Shown piece by piece: positions 49,869 to 60,780 of a DNA stretch of 64,000 bases (position 1 is its first letter; each line of letters begins with the position of its first letter). The notes under the pieces were generated by a model. The model was not told where the DNA came from. It worked only from the letters and a program-made list of their open reading frames with translations, and did not search any database. The DNA is from Chryseobacterium sp. ON_d1 (GTDB lineage Bacteria > Bacteroidota > Bacteroidia > Flavobacteriales > Weeksellaceae), in assembly GCF_006829085.1 (NCBI RefSeq), contig NZ_BJTC01000010.1:124001-188000 (forward strand), given 5' to 3'. Position numbers and translations under genes: made by a program.

Positions 49869-51989
49869 TTATTTCTCTAAAAATCTTTCCAGAATTTCTA
49901 CGGCACATTTCGGAAGATTGGTTCCAGGTCCGAAAATAAAGTCTGCACCGTTAGCATACAGGAATTCATAATCCTGCTGTGGAATTACACCTCCTACAAC
50001 AATGGTAATATCATCTGCTCCCAATTTGGATAATTCTTCCACAACCTGCGGCACCAATGTTTTGTGTCCTGCAGCCAATGAAGATACTCCTAAAATGTGG
50101 ATATCATTTTCTACAGCCTGTTTAGCTACTTCCTCCGGTGTCTGGAACAACGGAGCCACATCTACGTCAAATCCCATATCTGCAAATGCTGTTGCTACCA
50201 CTTTAGCTCCCCTGTCGTGCCCATCCTGTCCCATTTTAGCAACCATTAATCTTGGACGGCGTCCTTCCTCTTCTTCAAATTTCTGAGTCAGATGAAGAGC
50301 TTTTTCAAAATATTCGTTTTTACCGGCATTCATTGCGTATACCCCAGAGATTGTTTTAATATTAGCTTTGTATCTTCCAAAGGTTTCTTCCATAGCATCA
50401 CTCATCTCACCAAGAGTAACTCTCCTTCTTGCCGCTTCGATGCATAATGCCAGAAGATTTCCTTTTCCTGTTTTTGCGCTTTCACGGATCTCATTCAGGA
50501 TCTGCTCAACGGCTTCAGGATCTCTTTCTGTTTTAATCGTATTCAGCCTTTCGATCTGTTTTCTTCGAACTTCTGTGTTGTCAATATCTAAAATTTCTAT
50601 CTGGTCCTGCTTCAGTGAGGATTTGAATGAATTCACACCGATAATAAACTCTTCTCCGCTATCAATTTTAGCCTGTTTTTTAGCGGCAGCTTCCTCAATT
50701 CTCATTTTCGGAATTCCGGCTTCGATAGCCTTGGTCATTCCTCCTTCCTGTTCTACCTCATCGATGTATCTCATTGCTTCTTCAATCATCTGCTGGGTAA
50801 GGCTTTCTACAAGATTACTTCCGCCCATAGGATCTACCACATCACATATTCCGCTTTCCTGCTGAAGAATGATCTGTGTATTTCTTGCAATCTTTGCCGA
50901 ATAGTCTGTAGGTAGCGCAATAGCTTCATCCAGGGCATTGGTATGGAGGGACTGCGTTCCTCCTAATGCTGAAGATAAAGCTTCAATAGCTGTTCTTGTA
51001 ATATTATTAAAAGGTTCCTGCTCTGTCAGAGACCATCCTGAAGTCTGAGAGTGTGTTCTCAATGCCAGAGATTTTGGATTCTGAGGATTAAACTGTTTCA
51101 AAAGAGTTGCCCAGATGTATCTTGCAGCACGCATTTTAGCTATTTCCATGAAATGGTTCATCCCGATTGCCCAGAAGAATGATAACCTTGGTGCGAAATC
51201 ATCAACATTCATTCCTGCTTTGATTCCGGTTCTCACATATTCAAGACCGTCTGCCAGAGTGTAAGCCATTTCGAGCACTGGAGTAGCACCAGCTTCCTGC
51301 ATATGGTATCCGGAAATAGAGATAGAATTGAATTTTGGAATGTTTTGCGAAGTATATTCAAAAATATCTGCAATGATCTTCATGGAAGGTGCCGGCGGAT
51401 AAATATAGGTATTCCTTACCATGAATTCTTTCAGAATATCATTTTGAATGGTTCCTGAAAGCTGCTCCTGCTTTACACCCTGCTCTTCTGCAGCTACGAT
51501 GTAGAAAGACAAAATAGGAAGTACAGCACCATTCATGGTCATAGATACTGAAATCTGGTCTAACGGAATTTCATTGAAAAGAATTTTCATGTCTTCCACT
51601 GAATCAATGGCAACCCCCGCTTTTCCTACGTCTCCTACCACTCTTGAGTGATCAGAGTCATACCCTCTGTGCGTTGCTAAATCAAATGCGACTGAAAGTC
51701 CTTTCTGACCGGCAGCAAGGTTTCTTCTGTAAAAAGCATTGGATTCTTCAGCAGTAGAAAATCCGGCATATTGGCGGATCGTCCAGGGTTTCTGTACATA
51801 CATCGTAGAATATGGTCCTCTCAGATAGGGCTCAATTCCCGGAGAAGTCTGCGTTAAGGATTCATCTTTAACATCTTTTTTCTCATAGGATGATTTGAGT
51901 TCAAGCCCGTCTTTTTCAAAGTTATAAATCTCTTTTTCATGAGGTGATACACTAAAATCCGGTTTTTTCACAGAAATTGTCTTTCGCAT
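49869..51989 (-). CDS. scpA: Methylmalonyl-CoA mutase, large subunit
   Basis: 706 residues, B12-dependent. The TIM-barrel substrate domain has [19 protein letters not shown]-type sequence (from about residue 100) and [14 protein letters not shown]. The C-terminal cobalamin-binding domain has [20 protein letters not shown], with the D-x-H-x-x-G motif carrying the lower-ligand His, and [14 protein letters not shown]. It interconverts methylmalonyl-CoA and succinyl-CoA. A small subunit would be expected upstream in many Bacteroidetes but is not found here: the next gene is a metallopeptidase. MeaB is at 42635-43627. Confidence 0.95.
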   Translation of the reverse strand: MRKTISVKKPDFSVSPHEKEIYNFEKDGLELKSSYEKKDVKDESLTQTSPGIEPYLRGPYSTMYVQKPWTIRQYAGFSTAEESNAFYRRNLAAGQKGLSVAFDLATHRGYDSDHSRVVGDVGKAGVAIDSVEDMKILFNEIPLDQISVSMTMNGAVLPILSFYIVAAEEQGVKQEQLSGTIQNDILKEFMVRNTYIYPPAPSMKIIADIFEYTSQNIPKFNSISISGYHMQEAGATPVLEMAYTLADGLEYVRTGIKAGMNVDDFAPRLSFFWAIGMNHFMEIAKMRAARYIWATLLKQFNPQNPKSLALRTHSQTSGWSLTEQEPFNNITRTAIEALSSALGGTQSLHTNALDEAIALPTDYSAKIARNTQIILQQESGICDVVDPMGGSNLVESLTQQMIEEAMRYIDEVEQEGGMTKAIEAGIPKMRIEEAAAKKQAKIDSGEEFIIGVNSFKSSLKQDQIEILDIDNTEVRRKQIERLNTIKTERDPEAVEQILNEIRESAKTGKGNLLALCIEAARRRVTLGEMSDAMEETFGRYKANIKTISGVYAMNAGKNEYFEKALHLTQKFEEEEGRRPRLMVAKMGQDGHDRGAKVVATAFADMGFDVDVAPLFQTPEEVAKQAVENDIHILGVSSLAAGHKTLVPQVVEELSKLGADDITIVVGGVIPQQDYEFLYANGADFIFGPGTNLPKCAVEILERFLEK

Positions 51990-52084
51990 TCCAATTATTT
52001 TTGTCCCCGTAAAGTTAATTTTTTTGAACGAAACATGAAACTTCTGTTAACATGCTGTTTTTCTATGTTTTAGTAAAAGAGAAA

Positions 52085-52104
52085 GGCCGGGCAAATGCCC
52101 GGCC
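52085..52104 (-). terminator. Terminator of the T9SS metallopeptidase gene
   Basis: 8-bp G+C-rich stem GGCCGGGC / GCCCGGCC, AAAT loop, followed on the minus strand by a T-rich run. Confidence 0.78.
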
Positions 52105-52127
52105 CTTCTTATTGGTAAATAGTCTGC

Positions 52128-55100
52128 TTATTTTTTGATAAGCTTCGTATTGTAGGTATTTTTGTCATCTTTTATCGTGATCACATACATACCTTTGATT
52201 AATGAAGCAACATTGATTCTTTGTCCGTCAATCTGTCCTTCCTGAGCTAATCTTCCGTCAGCAGTATAGATTTTATAATCTGCTTTTCCTTTAAGATTCT
52301 TCACTTCTACGAAAGTATCCGCTGGATTCGGGTAAATTGAAATTTCAGATGATTTTACATCTTTTGTTTCATCCACAGCAAGATTATCTGTTATCTTCAC
52401 AGAAAAATCTTTGAATGACCCCTGAGAGATAACCCCACCTCCCTGTACAGGAACTGATGGACTTCCACATGGACCGGTAGCAGCATTAAAGAAAGTATTT
52501 GCTACTCTCATCCTCAATAATTTATCTCCTGTATATGCAGTAGTAGGAACAGTAAATACAATCGTTCCTGTATATTGACCGCTTGAAGGAGGAATAGTTG
52601 TTTTAGAGCCTATTTTCTCTGAAGCTTCAAAAACTCCATTTCTGTTAAAGTCGATCCAAACTTCCATTCTGTCATTATACCCTGCTGTATTACCAACATT
52701 GAAATAAGATAACGTATACTGTGTTCCTTTTGTTAAATTAACTATTTTCGTTGCGTCTTCAGTAAAATCCTGATACGTACTGAAAATCGTTTTATATGTT
52801 AATTGAGAATAAGCCAGGTTAGCTAAGTTTAACTGGGCTAAGCCACTGTTAAAGCTGAAACTTGCAAAGCTATTTCCACCTGTTGTCATTAAACAATAAT
52901 CTGAACCAGTTCTCAAACCTTTTGTTTTGAATGTATAAGTAGAAGAGAATGCTCCAGGTACTGTATTCACTACTGCAGCTACCTGAACTTCATAGTTTGT
53001 TTCATCTTCAAGAGAATTCAATAATATAAAATTAGTGGTACTTGTAGCATTTGTCCAGTTTGTTTCCCCCAATTTTCTATATTTAACAGCATAAGTAGCC
53101 CCTGGGACACTATTCCATCCGATAGTAGCAGATGTTTTTAAGATTTCTGTTGCTATTGAACCCACTCCTGTTGGAGCATCTGTCGTTGAAGTTGGAGCAG
53201 CTCCCACTATAATTTTAGGAGATACAGCATAGAATACATTACCAATAGCTGAAATTCTCAATTTAATAGGACCTGTTAATCCAGAAGGCATTTGTGCTGT
53301 ATAACTTCCTGTATTAGGAGTAGAAGCTACAAGTTCAGTCCATGTTGATCCATTGACAAGATCTGTCGTATATTCGATCTTTACATTAGCTACATTATAA
53401 GGTGCAGTATTGGTATTAGCTACATCCCATGAAATTGTATTGGCTGCATTATTATATAATGTTTTGCTATCAATAAGACCATTAAATTTGAAAGGACCGT
53501 CATTTGTAACTGTTACAGTAGTTTCAGCGGATACAAGCATTGGCGTAGTAGCATTCTCATCTCTAACTGTTACTGCATATTTAAGTACTCTTGGAATATA
53601 AGAAACTGTTTCCCATTTAGTCTTATCAGTTAAAGATCCTCCCATTACTATTGGAAGGCTTGGGAAATACCTCCTTCCACTTGCAGTACCAAAATAAGAT
53701 CTTGTTAAAGCTCCCTGAGCATTATATCCCCAACCGCTGTCTCCTGAGATTGAATTATAAGAGTCAACACTGTCATATTGTTCCCATGTATATTTAACAG
53801 GATCATTATCTGTAGCTGTAGCATCAAGATAATACGCTGTTCCTTTTGGAATACTGTAGGTAGGAAGAAGTGAAATTACAGGAGCTGTATTCGTAGTTAT
53901 ATTTTCTGAGGTTCCACATCCAGGCTTGCTGTCTAAACTATTAAGAACCTGATTAATAGAGGAGTAATGAAAATAAGCATCAGTATAAGCCTGAACATTA
54001 TCTCCGGTAATTCCGGCATATCCCATGATAGTAGTTCCCCCTCCCGGTTCTATATTTACTCCGGAACCTTCTGAAACGTGCGAAAAAGTATGGTTGCCTC
54101 CCAACTGATGTCCCATTTCATGAGCCACATAATCTATATCAAAAGAGTCTCCAACCGGGTTTGTATTCTGTGTGAATGCAGATCCTTTTGCTAATGAAGT
54201 TGTAGTGGCGGGATCAACACATGTAGAGCCTATTGAACCAGCATTACCGTTACCTCCTGCAGCATTGAAAACATGCCCCATATCGTAATTAGCATTTCCT
54301 ACCGTGTTTGTTAAAGTTTGCTGAAGCTGTAAATTTAAGTTTCCTGTGTAAGGATCTGTTGCAGGGTCAAGGAATATGATATTAGGTAAATCCTGAATGA
54401 TCAGCTTAATGGCAAAATCTTTTTGAAAAATACCATTCACACGGGTCATCGTAGCATTCATCTGAATAACGGTGTTTGTGATTCCTCCAGCCGGATCAAA
54501 TTTCTTTGTATATTCTCCTGTGGTAGACAGTGCTAATCTATAAGTTCTGAATTTGGTACTTGCCGGTCTGTTCGTAATTCCTACATTAGAAAGACTTTTT
54601 TTTCCGTTGAATTCTAATGATTTTATATCCTTAAAGTTCTTTTCTTCTGTAGTACATTCGAATCCATGATCTCCAGCAGCTCTTTCAGTTTTATAAAAAA
54701 CCCCATAAACCTGTTTATCTGCGGTAATGGGTTCTATGAACTGAAATTTGCCATCTTTGATAATCATAGACTGCAACTCAGTAGGTGCAGTACTGAACCT
54801 TACATACTTACCCGGATCATCAACTCCTACCCCAACATAAGATCCTAGCTGGTACCTGTCCGCCATTGATTTTTCAACAACGGGATCACTGTATACTGCA
54901 AACTTTTCAATTTTCCCTTCTGCGGTAGGTAAAGAAACAATAACAGCCTGTGCACCTTTTCCTGTTTCTACAGCATTTTTTAAAACATCTCTTAAAGACT
55001 GTAAATCCAACCTATAAGAATACTGTACCTGTACCTCTTTTCTGATTTCAGATGTTTTTTGTGAGGCTGGCAGCCACCTCTGTGCATTGAAACTGGAAAA

Positions 55101-55142
55101 CCCAGCCGCCAGTGCACAAACCAGTAAAATTCTTTTTTTCAT
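52128..55142 (-). CDS. Secreted reprolysin-like metallopeptidase with T9SS sorting domain
   Basis: 1004 residues. Signal peptide (MKKRILLVCALAAGFSSFNA), a propeptide-like region (about 20-190), then a metzincin catalytic domain. The zinc motif HEMGHQLGGNH has H341, E342, H345 and H351, followed by the Met-turn GTTIMGYAG. Fibronectin-type III-like region (about 650-740), a GEVED-type domain (DFNRNGVFEASEKIGS), and a C-terminal type A T9SS sorting domain (ISIYPNPADTFVEV ... GMYVITIKD ... KLIKK). The protein should be exported across the outer membrane and cut at the C-terminus. Monocistronic. Confidence 0.93.
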   Translation of the reverse strand: MKKRILLVCALAAGFSSFNAQRWLPASQKTSEIRKEVQVQYSYRLDLQSLRDVLKNAVETGKGAQAVIVSLPTAEGKIEKFAVYSDPVVEKSMADRYQLGSYVGVGVDDPGKYVRFSTAPTELQSMIIKDGKFQFIEPITADKQVYGVFYKTERAAGDHGFECTTEEKNFKDIKSLEFNGKKSLSNVGITNRPASTKFRTYRLALSTTGEYTKKFDPAGGITNTVIQMNATMTRVNGIFQKDFAIKLIIQDLPNIIFLDPATDPYTGNLNLQLQQTLTNTVGNANYDMGHVFNAAGGNGNAGSIGSTCVDPATTTSLAKGSAFTQNTNPVGDSFDIDYVAHEMGHQLGGNHTFSHVSEGSGVNIEPGGGTTIMGYAGITGDNVQAYTDAYFHYSSINQVLNSLDSKPGCGTSENITTNTAPVISLLPTYSIPKGTAYYLDATATDNDPVKYTWEQYDSVDSYNSISGDSGWGYNAQGALTRSYFGTASGRRYFPSLPIVMGGSLTDKTKWETVSYIPRVLKYAVTVRDENATTPMLVSAETTVTVTNDGPFKFNGLIDSKTLYNNAANTISWDVANTNTAPYNVANVKIEYTTDLVNGSTWTELVASTPNTGSYTAQMPSGLTGPIKLRISAIGNVFYAVSPKIIVGAAPTSTTDAPTGVGSIATEILKTSATIGWNSVPGATYAVKYRKLGETNWTNATSTTNFILLNSLEDETNYEVQVAAVVNTVPGAFSSTYTFKTKGLRTGSDYCLMTTGGNSFASFSFNSGLAQLNLANLAYSQLTYKTIFSTYQDFTEDATKIVNLTKGTQYTLSYFNVGNTAGYNDRMEVWIDFNRNGVFEASEKIGSKTTIPPSSGQYTGTIVFTVPTTAYTGDKLLRMRVANTFFNAATGPCGSPSVPVQGGGVISQGSFKDFSVKITDNLAVDETKDVKSSEISIYPNPADTFVEVKNLKGKADYKIYTADGRLAQEGQIDGQRINVASLIKGMYVITIKDDKNTYNTKLIKK

Positions 55143-55218
55143 AATTACTTAATTAATTTAGAATTAATAAACTTTAAATATCCGCCATAAAAATAAGAAT
55201 TATAAACACAATAGAGCA

Positions 55219-55258
55219 AAAAAAACGACTAATTTTAAATAAAAAAAGCCGTTTTTTT
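55219..55258 (-). terminator. Terminator of the prolyl oligopeptidase gene
   Basis: 12-bp A/T-rich stem AAAAAAACGACT / AGCCGTTTTTTT (one G-U), 16-base loop; long A and T tracts. Confidence 0.6.
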
Positions 55259-55278
55259 GAATATTATATTTTTTATTT

Positions 55279-57381
55279 TTATTTTTTTATTCCCATCTCA
55301 TACAATGCAAATGATATAAGATCTGCATTTTCACTGATCACCTGATCTGTTGATCTTCCAGCTCCGTGGCCTGCATTCTTTTCAATTCTCAGCAAAATAG
55401 GATTCTTACATGCCTGCTTTTCCTGCAGCTCTGCTCCAAACTTAAATGAGTGAGCCGGCACTACCCTGTCATCATGATCACTGGTGATGATCATTGTTGA
55501 CGGATAACAAGTTCCTGCTTTTACATTGTGTACCGGAGAATAAGATTTAAGGTATTCGAACATTTCTTTGCTGTCTTCTGCAGTACCATAGTCGTAAGAC
55601 CATCCTGCTCCGGCAGTAAATTTATTATACCTCAACATATCCAGAACTCCTACTCCCGGAAAGGCTACTCTCGCAAGGTCCGGCCTCATTGTCATTGTTG
55701 CTCCTACCAGCAATCCTCCGTTTGACCTTCCTGAAAGTGCCATATATTGTTTTGAAGTATAGCCTTTATTTTGAAGGTACTCTCCGGCTGCGATAAAGTC
55801 TTCAAAAACATTTTTCTTCTGCTGTTTTGTTCCTGCATCGTGCCATTTCTTACCATATTCTCCTCCTCCACGGATGTTTGGAACAGCATAAATACCACCA
55901 TTTTCCATCCAGATAGCGTTGACTACAGAGAATGACGGCTGAAGGCTGATGTTGAAACCTCCATAAGAGTAAAGAATAGTAGGATTTTTACCGTCCAGTT
56001 TAGTTCCTTTCTTATAGTTGATCATCATAGGAACTTTTGTACCATCTTTTGAAGTATAGAATACCTGTTCCGAAACATAATCATCCGGGTTAAACTTCAC
56101 TTTTGGTTTCTGATAAACTTCAGATTTTCCTGAATCTACATTGAATTTATAAGTAGTTCCCGGGGTAATATAATTACTGAAAGAGTAATAAACATCTTTC
56201 TCTTTCTCTTTTCCTCCGAATCCTGAGATATTTCCTTTACCGGGAAGTGTAATTTCTCTGACCAGTTTTCCTGTCTTATCAAATTGCTTCACCTGGTCTA
56301 TCGCATCAATCATATAGGTTGCAAAGAAATACCCTCCACCAGAAGAAATCCCCAATACATTTTCAGTCTGCGGAATCACATCCTTCCATGTGGCAGGAGC
56401 TGGATTGCTTATCGTTGTTTTTACAAGACGCATATTAGGAGCATCTTTATCAGTAAAAATAAAGAGATCATCTCCCTGTGTATCAACAATACTGGCATTG
56501 ATATCAAACCCATTGACAATCTGCACAAAGTCTCCTCCTTTTTTAAGGTCTTTGATATACAATTCATTTCCGTTTGTAGCATTAGCCGCAGAAATGATAA
56601 GGTATCTCTGATCTTCAGAAACTCCGGCGCTTAGATACCTTCTTGGTGTTTTATCTCCTCCGAAAATCAATTGATCTTCAGATTGTTTTGTACCCAGTTT
56701 ATGGAAGTATACTTTATGCTTATCCGTCATTCCGGAAAGTACAGTTCCTTCTTTCGGTTTGTCATAGCTTGAATAATAGAATCCTTCATCCCACTGCCAT
56801 GAAATCCCACTGAATTTTACATCCACGATTGTCTCATCGATCTGTTTTTTGGTAATTGCATCAATGATAATGATCTTATTCCAGTCACTTCCTCCTTCAG
56901 AAATAGAATACGCTGCAAGATTTCCTTTTTTGTTGAATGACAGATTGGAAAGAGAAGTAGTTCCTTTTTCTGAAAATTTATTAGGATCTAAAAACACTTC
57001 CGTTGCATTGGTTTTGCTATGGGTTCTGTATAACACAGACTGAGCCTGCAAACCATCATTTTTATAATAATAGGTATAGTCTCCTTCCTTGAAAGGTGCT
57101 GAAATTTTCTCGTAATTCCAGATGTCTTTCAACTGGCTTTTAATTTTATCCCTGAACGGAATTTTAGAAAGATAATTCTGGCTGTAGGCAACTTCTTCAT
57201 CTACCCATTTTTTTGTAGCTTCAGAATCATTTTCCAGATCTCTGAAAGGATCAGAAACGGCAGTTCCGAAATAGGTATCTGTCTGGCTTCCTTTTAATGC
57301 TTTAGGATAATTCATTTTCTGAGAATAAAAAGATGCTGAAAATAACACTCCAGCAGTTAACAATATAGGTTTAAAATTCAT
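55279..57381 (-). CDS. Prolyl oligopeptidase family serine peptidase
   Basis: 700 residues with a signal peptide (MNFKPILLTAGVLFSASFYS). An N-terminal seven-bladed beta-propeller (about 90-430) gates the active site. The alpha/beta-hydrolase domain has the nucleophile S553 in GRSNGGLLVG, Asp in DHDDRVVPAH and His in NAGHGAG. It cleaves short peptides after proline; the signal suggests a periplasmic or secreted enzyme. A TATTTTTG element is 16 bases upstream. Confidence 0.94.
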   Translation of the reverse strand: MNFKPILLTAGVLFSASFYSQKMNYPKALKGSQTDTYFGTAVSDPFRDLENDSEATKKWVDEEVAYSQNYLSKIPFRDKIKSQLKDIWNYEKISAPFKEGDYTYYYKNDGLQAQSVLYRTHSKTNATEVFLDPNKFSEKGTTSLSNLSFNKKGNLAAYSISEGGSDWNKIIIIDAITKKQIDETIVDVKFSGISWQWDEGFYYSSYDKPKEGTVLSGMTDKHKVYFHKLGTKQSEDQLIFGGDKTPRRYLSAGVSEDQRYLIISAANATNGNELYIKDLKKGGDFVQIVNGFDINASIVDTQGDDLFIFTDKDAPNMRLVKTTISNPAPATWKDVIPQTENVLGISSGGGYFFATYMIDAIDQVKQFDKTGKLVREITLPGKGNISGFGGKEKEKDVYYSFSNYITPGTTYKFNVDSGKSEVYQKPKVKFNPDDYVSEQVFYTSKDGTKVPMMINYKKGTKLDGKNPTILYSYGGFNISLQPSFSVVNAIWMENGGIYAVPNIRGGGEYGKKWHDAGTKQQKKNVFEDFIAAGEYLQNKGYTSKQYMALSGRSNGGLLVGATMTMRPDLARVAFPGVGVLDMLRYNKFTAGAGWSYDYGTAEDSKEMFEYLKSYSPVHNVKAGTCYPSTMIITSDHDDRVVPAHSFKFGAELQEKQACKNPILLRIEKNAGHGAGRSTDQVISENADLISFALYEMGIKK

Positions 57382-57397
57382 ACTGATCGGTTTTTCT

Positions 57398-57405
57398 CAA
57401 AAATA
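57398..57405 (-). promoter_or_regulatory. Putative -7 element of the prolyl oligopeptidase gene
   Basis: TATTTTTG on the minus strand, 16 bases before the ATG. Confidence 0.45.
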
Positions 57406-57426
57406 CGTAAAGTATGTGAAATAAAA

Positions 57427-57450
57427 AAAGTCCCTTTAAATCGGGACTTT
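57427..57450 (-). terminator. Terminator of the 225-residue protein gene
   Basis: 8-bp stem AAAGTCCC / GGGACTTT, 8-base loop, with a T run on the minus strand. Confidence 0.82.
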
Positions 57451-57475
57451 CTATTCTTTATAAGCATGGCTTCAG

Positions 57476-58153
57476 TTATTCATTTGCTCCGAAACTTTCA
57501 AAGTAGAAATCGGTAAGGTTGGAAACAATTTCATCCGGACTGCCATTCCAATAATATATTTTACCGCCTTCCTTCAGCTCATATAGATTAAAATTCTGAT
57601 CGGTGATTACTGTTTTATCAGCATTTTTAAAATCCTGAGCTGCCTGAATCAAATATTTTTTCAGATCTTCAGCCTTTACTTTCTTCATATCTCCTTTAGG
57701 TCCGGATGTCAGCTTTGCCGGTACCTGAAAGCTTACGGTATAGCTTATTTCTGCAATTTTTTCCCCTTCGAGATATTCATTAGGAACAACTTTTACATTT
57801 TTAACGGTCAATTTTCCATTCTTAAAATTCCCGAACATGGCAATGAAATAGTCTTCCGCTTCTTTTTTACATGCTGAAGCAGTCGCTTTAGGAAAAGCAG
57901 AAAGGAAATTCTCAACACTGCCGTTTATCATTTCCTGTGAAGTTTCTTTAAAATCTACCTGATATGCATTCTGCCCTTCTACAGTAGGTTTTAAATAATC
58001 ATTTAGCTTATTCAATGCTGTTTCATCATTATTGACGAAAGTTCCGAAGAACAGTTCAAACGCTTCTTTAGGTTTCTTAACCTCAGTCTGAGCACTGAGA
58101 AGCTGTCCCATCATAGTAAGAAGCAACACTAAAATAATTCTGTAGTTTTTCAT
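57476..58153 (-). CDS. Uncharacterised exported protein
   Basis: 225 residues. Signal peptide (MKNYRIILVLLLTMMGQLLSA, cut before QTEV), then an alpha+beta domain with a pattern resembling NTF2/SnoaL-like or DUF4878-type folds (PKEAFELFFGTFVNNDETAL, AEISYTVSFQVP), which is only a guess by eye. One Cys (C95). It stands between prfA and prolyl oligopeptidase with its own terminator. Confidence 0.68.
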   Translation of the reverse strand: MKNYRIILVLLLTMMGQLLSAQTEVKKPKEAFELFFGTFVNNDETALNKLNDYLKPTVEGQNAYQVDFKETSQEMINGSVENFLSAFPKATASACKKEAEDYFIAMFGNFKNGKLTVKNVKVVPNEYLEGEKIAEISYTVSFQVPAKLTSGPKGDMKKVKAEDLKKYLIQAAQDFKNADKTVITDQNFNLYELKEGGKIYYWNGSPDEIVSNLTDFYFESFGANE

Positions 58154-58184
58154 AGTTTATATTGTATTTAGTATTTGAAAAAAT

Positions 58185-58210
58185 ACAGCCCCTGAAAAAT
58201 CAGAGGCTGT
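58185..58210 (-). terminator. Terminator of prfA
   Basis: Stem ACAGCC / GGCTGT continued by CTGA / TCAG after one mismatch; AAAA loop; TTTTTT follows on the minus strand. Confidence 0.8.
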
Positions 58211-58229
58211 GTTTTATTTATTTCGATTG

Positions 58230-59315
58230 TTAGTAATTTTCTTCTTCCCCCTTCATCTTTTCTGCATTTTCTGCCATGATTACGGCATCAATCATTTCAG
58301 AAATATCTCCATTCATATAAGCATCAAGGTTATACATGGACTTATTGATTCTGTGGTCTGTCACTCTACCTTGCGGGTAGTTGTATGTTTTAATTTTTGC
58401 TGAACGGTCTCCTGTAGATACCATTGTTTTTCTCTGAGCGGCGATATCTCCCTGAACTTCCTGAAGTTTGATGTCATATAGTTTAGCACGAAGCATTTCC
58501 ATTGCCAGTTCGCGGTTAGCCAGCTGAGAACGAGCCTGCTGACACACTACTACAAGTCCTGAAGGCTTGTGGGTAAGCTGAACTTTCGTTTCAACCTTGT
58601 TTACGTTCTGCCCTCCAGCACCACCTGAACGTGAAGTCTGCATTTCAATATCTGCAGGATTAATCTCTACATCCACTTCTTCAGCTTCCGGTAAAACCGC
58701 TACCGTAATTGCAGAAGTATGTACTCTTCCCTGAGATTCCGTTTCAGGGACACGCTGTACACGGTGAACGCCGGATTCGAACTTCATAATCCCATAAACA
58801 CCCTCACCTTCTACCTTCATGATCAATTCCTTATACCCTTTTGCCGCTTCATTAGAGTCTGTTACTTCATGTCTCCATCCTTTTGCCTTGAAATACATGG
58901 TATACATTCTGTAGATATCTTCCACGAAAATAGCAGCTTCATCACCACCTGTTCCCGCACGTAATTCTACGATAACGTTTTTGTCATCAGCAGGATCTTT
59001 AGGGATCAGCAATACTTTCAGCTCTTCTTCCAGTCCCGGGATTTTAGCCTGGGCTTCCAGCTTTTCTTCTTTAGCAAGATCTACCAGATCTCTGTCTGAA
59101 CCATCTGCGATGATTTCTTCAGATTCTGCGATACTATCTAAAGCACCTTTGTACTGATCGTAAACTCTTACAATTTTCCCCAAATCACTATATTCTTTGT
59201 TCAAAGAAGAATATCTTTTTTGGTCTGAAATGACATCAGGCTGTATAATAAGGTCTGCAACCTCATTATATCTTTGTTTTATAGCTTCTAATTTTGGAAT
59301 TAATGATTTAGACAT
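58230..59315 (-). CDS. prfA: Peptide chain release factor 1
   Basis: 361 residues, normal for RF1. The stop-codon-reading motif is P190-E-T192 in [13 protein letters not shown] (PxT type, so UAA/UAG recognition, not RF2). The catalytic G234-G-Q236 is in [11 protein letters not shown]. It ends translation by hydrolysing peptidyl-tRNA. A TATCTTTG promoter element lies upstream and a terminator downstream. This is the housekeeping relative of the PrfH encoded at 44969-45667. Confidence 0.97.
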   Translation of the reverse strand: MSKSLIPKLEAIKQRYNEVADLIIQPDVISDQKRYSSLNKEYSDLGKIVRVYDQYKGALDSIAESEEIIADGSDRDLVDLAKEEKLEAQAKIPGLEEELKVLLIPKDPADDKNVIVELRAGTGGDEAAIFVEDIYRMYTMYFKAKGWRHEVTDSNEAAKGYKELIMKVEGEGVYGIMKFESGVHRVQRVPETESQGRVHTSAITVAVLPEAEEVDVEINPADIEMQTSRSGGAGGQNVNKVETKVQLTHKPSGLVVVCQQARSQLANRELAMEMLRAKLYDIKLQEVQGDIAAQRKTMVSTGDRSAKIKTYNYPQGRVTDHRINKSMYNLDAYMNGDISEMIDAVIMAENAEKMKGEEENY

Positions 59316-59334
59316 TGTAGAAATTTTGTGGGTG

Positions 59335-59342
59335 CAAAGATA
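59335..59342 (-). promoter_or_regulatory. Putative -7 element of prfA
   Basis: TATCTTTG on the minus strand, 19 bases before the ATG. Confidence 0.5.
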
Positions 59343-59462
59343 AGAATTATTAATTCAAAATTAAAATTCCGAATCAGCATAAATTTTTGAGCATTAGGGG
59401 GAAAGGAGATGAAACGGCAAAAAGGCTGAATATCCAATTTGTTAATTCCCCTTTCTGCATCA

Positions 59463-60773
59463 TTAGGATTGAGTCTGAGATCCTTTAGAAAGTCTTCTGT
59501 CAATCAGATATAAAATAATTCCTACTGCGATAATTCCCAGTCCGATCAGGCTTTCTTTAGGATTATGAATGAATGTAAAATAAAGAATATACATACTGAA
59601 CAACAGAAAAACTGCCGGAAAAATGTGGAAAGCATTCGACTTAAAGATTTTTCTGTCTTTTTTCTTCAGAAAGAATACGGTAGAAATAGCCAAGCTTGCA
59701 AAAAGCTGTAAAATAAAGGCTGTATAGACAAAAATTTCTTTAAAACTGCCGGTTAGAATAATAATAGCTGCAATGACGGCATGGGCGAAAATAGCTCTTA
59801 CCGGAATTCCCTTTGCATTGCCCACTGACAATGGTTTCCAAATGGATGTATGTTTTGCAAAAGCCTGTGTTAATCTTGATCCTACCCACAGATAACCACT
59901 GATGGTTGCAATAAGCTGCAGAGCAATAAAAATATTGACGATCTTTCCAAAAGCAGGTCCCAGCATGTTGACAGCCGCTTCTCCCATCACATCTTCTTTT
60001 CCTGCCAATTGACTTACAGGAGCATGTTTCAGCATAATATAATTCACCAGAATATAGCTTACCGTCACAAAAACAGTTCCTATAATCAAGGATTTTGGAA
60101 GGTTTCTCTGAACTTCTTTTATCTCTCCTGCAATATAAGATGCAGAGTTCCAGCCTGTATAGGAATAGGTGACAAATACCAGCGATGTAGCAAATGCCGG
60201 AAGCATAATCTCATTCTTCCAGCTGTCACTGAAATTCAGGCTGTTGCCGATTTGTGGTGAATCTGCAAGCCCAACTCCCAGAATAATCAGGATAACAATA
60301 AAAGCTATTTTAATGAAAGTGAAAAAGTTATGAAACCGGCTGGATGTTTTCAGGCTGAATGATAATGTAACTGCAACCAGAAAAATGGCAGCAATCGCAA
60401 AACTGTTTCCGAAAGAATAATCGAATACAGAAAGATATTTTGACATAGCCAAGGCTGCCAAAGCTACAGGAGAAGAAAATCCTATGATCAGCGAAATCCA
60501 GCTTATAAGGTACCCAAACAACGGATGATAAGTTTCTTTAAGATAGATAAAATCACCTCCGTTTCCTTTAAAATGTGAGCCCAATTCAGCATAGCAAAAA
60601 GCCCCGAACAGAGCAAGGACTCCTCCAATGATCCATAGCAGGAAAATACTGTAGGTATTGGTAATATCGGATAGCTGAAACCCCAGGGTGGTAAAAATCC
60701 CTGTCCCGATCATATTGGAAACAACAATAGCTGTGGCTGTTTTCCAGCCTATCTGATGTGAGGTGGTACTCAT
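59463..60773 (-). CDS. APC-family amino-acid permease
   Basis: 436 residues, about 12 membrane helices. The APC signature is near the N-terminus: VVSNMIGTGIFTTLGF (unwound helix 1, GTGIF) and CYAELGSHF. The gene starts 7 bases after the TonB-dependent receptor and shares the SAM-I riboswitch, so the substrate is probably methionine or a compound that yields it. That substrate is inferred; the fold only shows an amino-acid/amine transporter. Confidence 0.88.
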   Translation of the reverse strand: MSTTSHQIGWKTATAIVVSNMIGTGIFTTLGFQLSDITNTYSIFLLWIIGGVLALFGAFCYAELGSHFKGNGGDFIYLKETYHPLFGYLISWISLIIGFSSPVALAALAMSKYLSVFDYSFGNSFAIAAIFLVAVTLSFSLKTSSRFHNFFTFIKIAFIVILIILGVGLADSPQIGNSLNFSDSWKNEIMLPAFATSLVFVTYSYTGWNSASYIAGEIKEVQRNLPKSLIIGTVFVTVSYILVNYIMLKHAPVSQLAGKEDVMGEAAVNMLGPAFGKIVNIFIALQLIATISGYLWVGSRLTQAFAKHTSIWKPLSVGNAKGIPVRAIFAHAVIAAIIILTGSFKEIFVYTAFILQLFASLAISTVFFLKKKDRKIFKSNAFHIFPAVFLLFSMYILYFTFIHNPKESLIGLGIIAVGIILYLIDRRLSKGSQTQS

Positions 60774-60780
60774 TTAATGA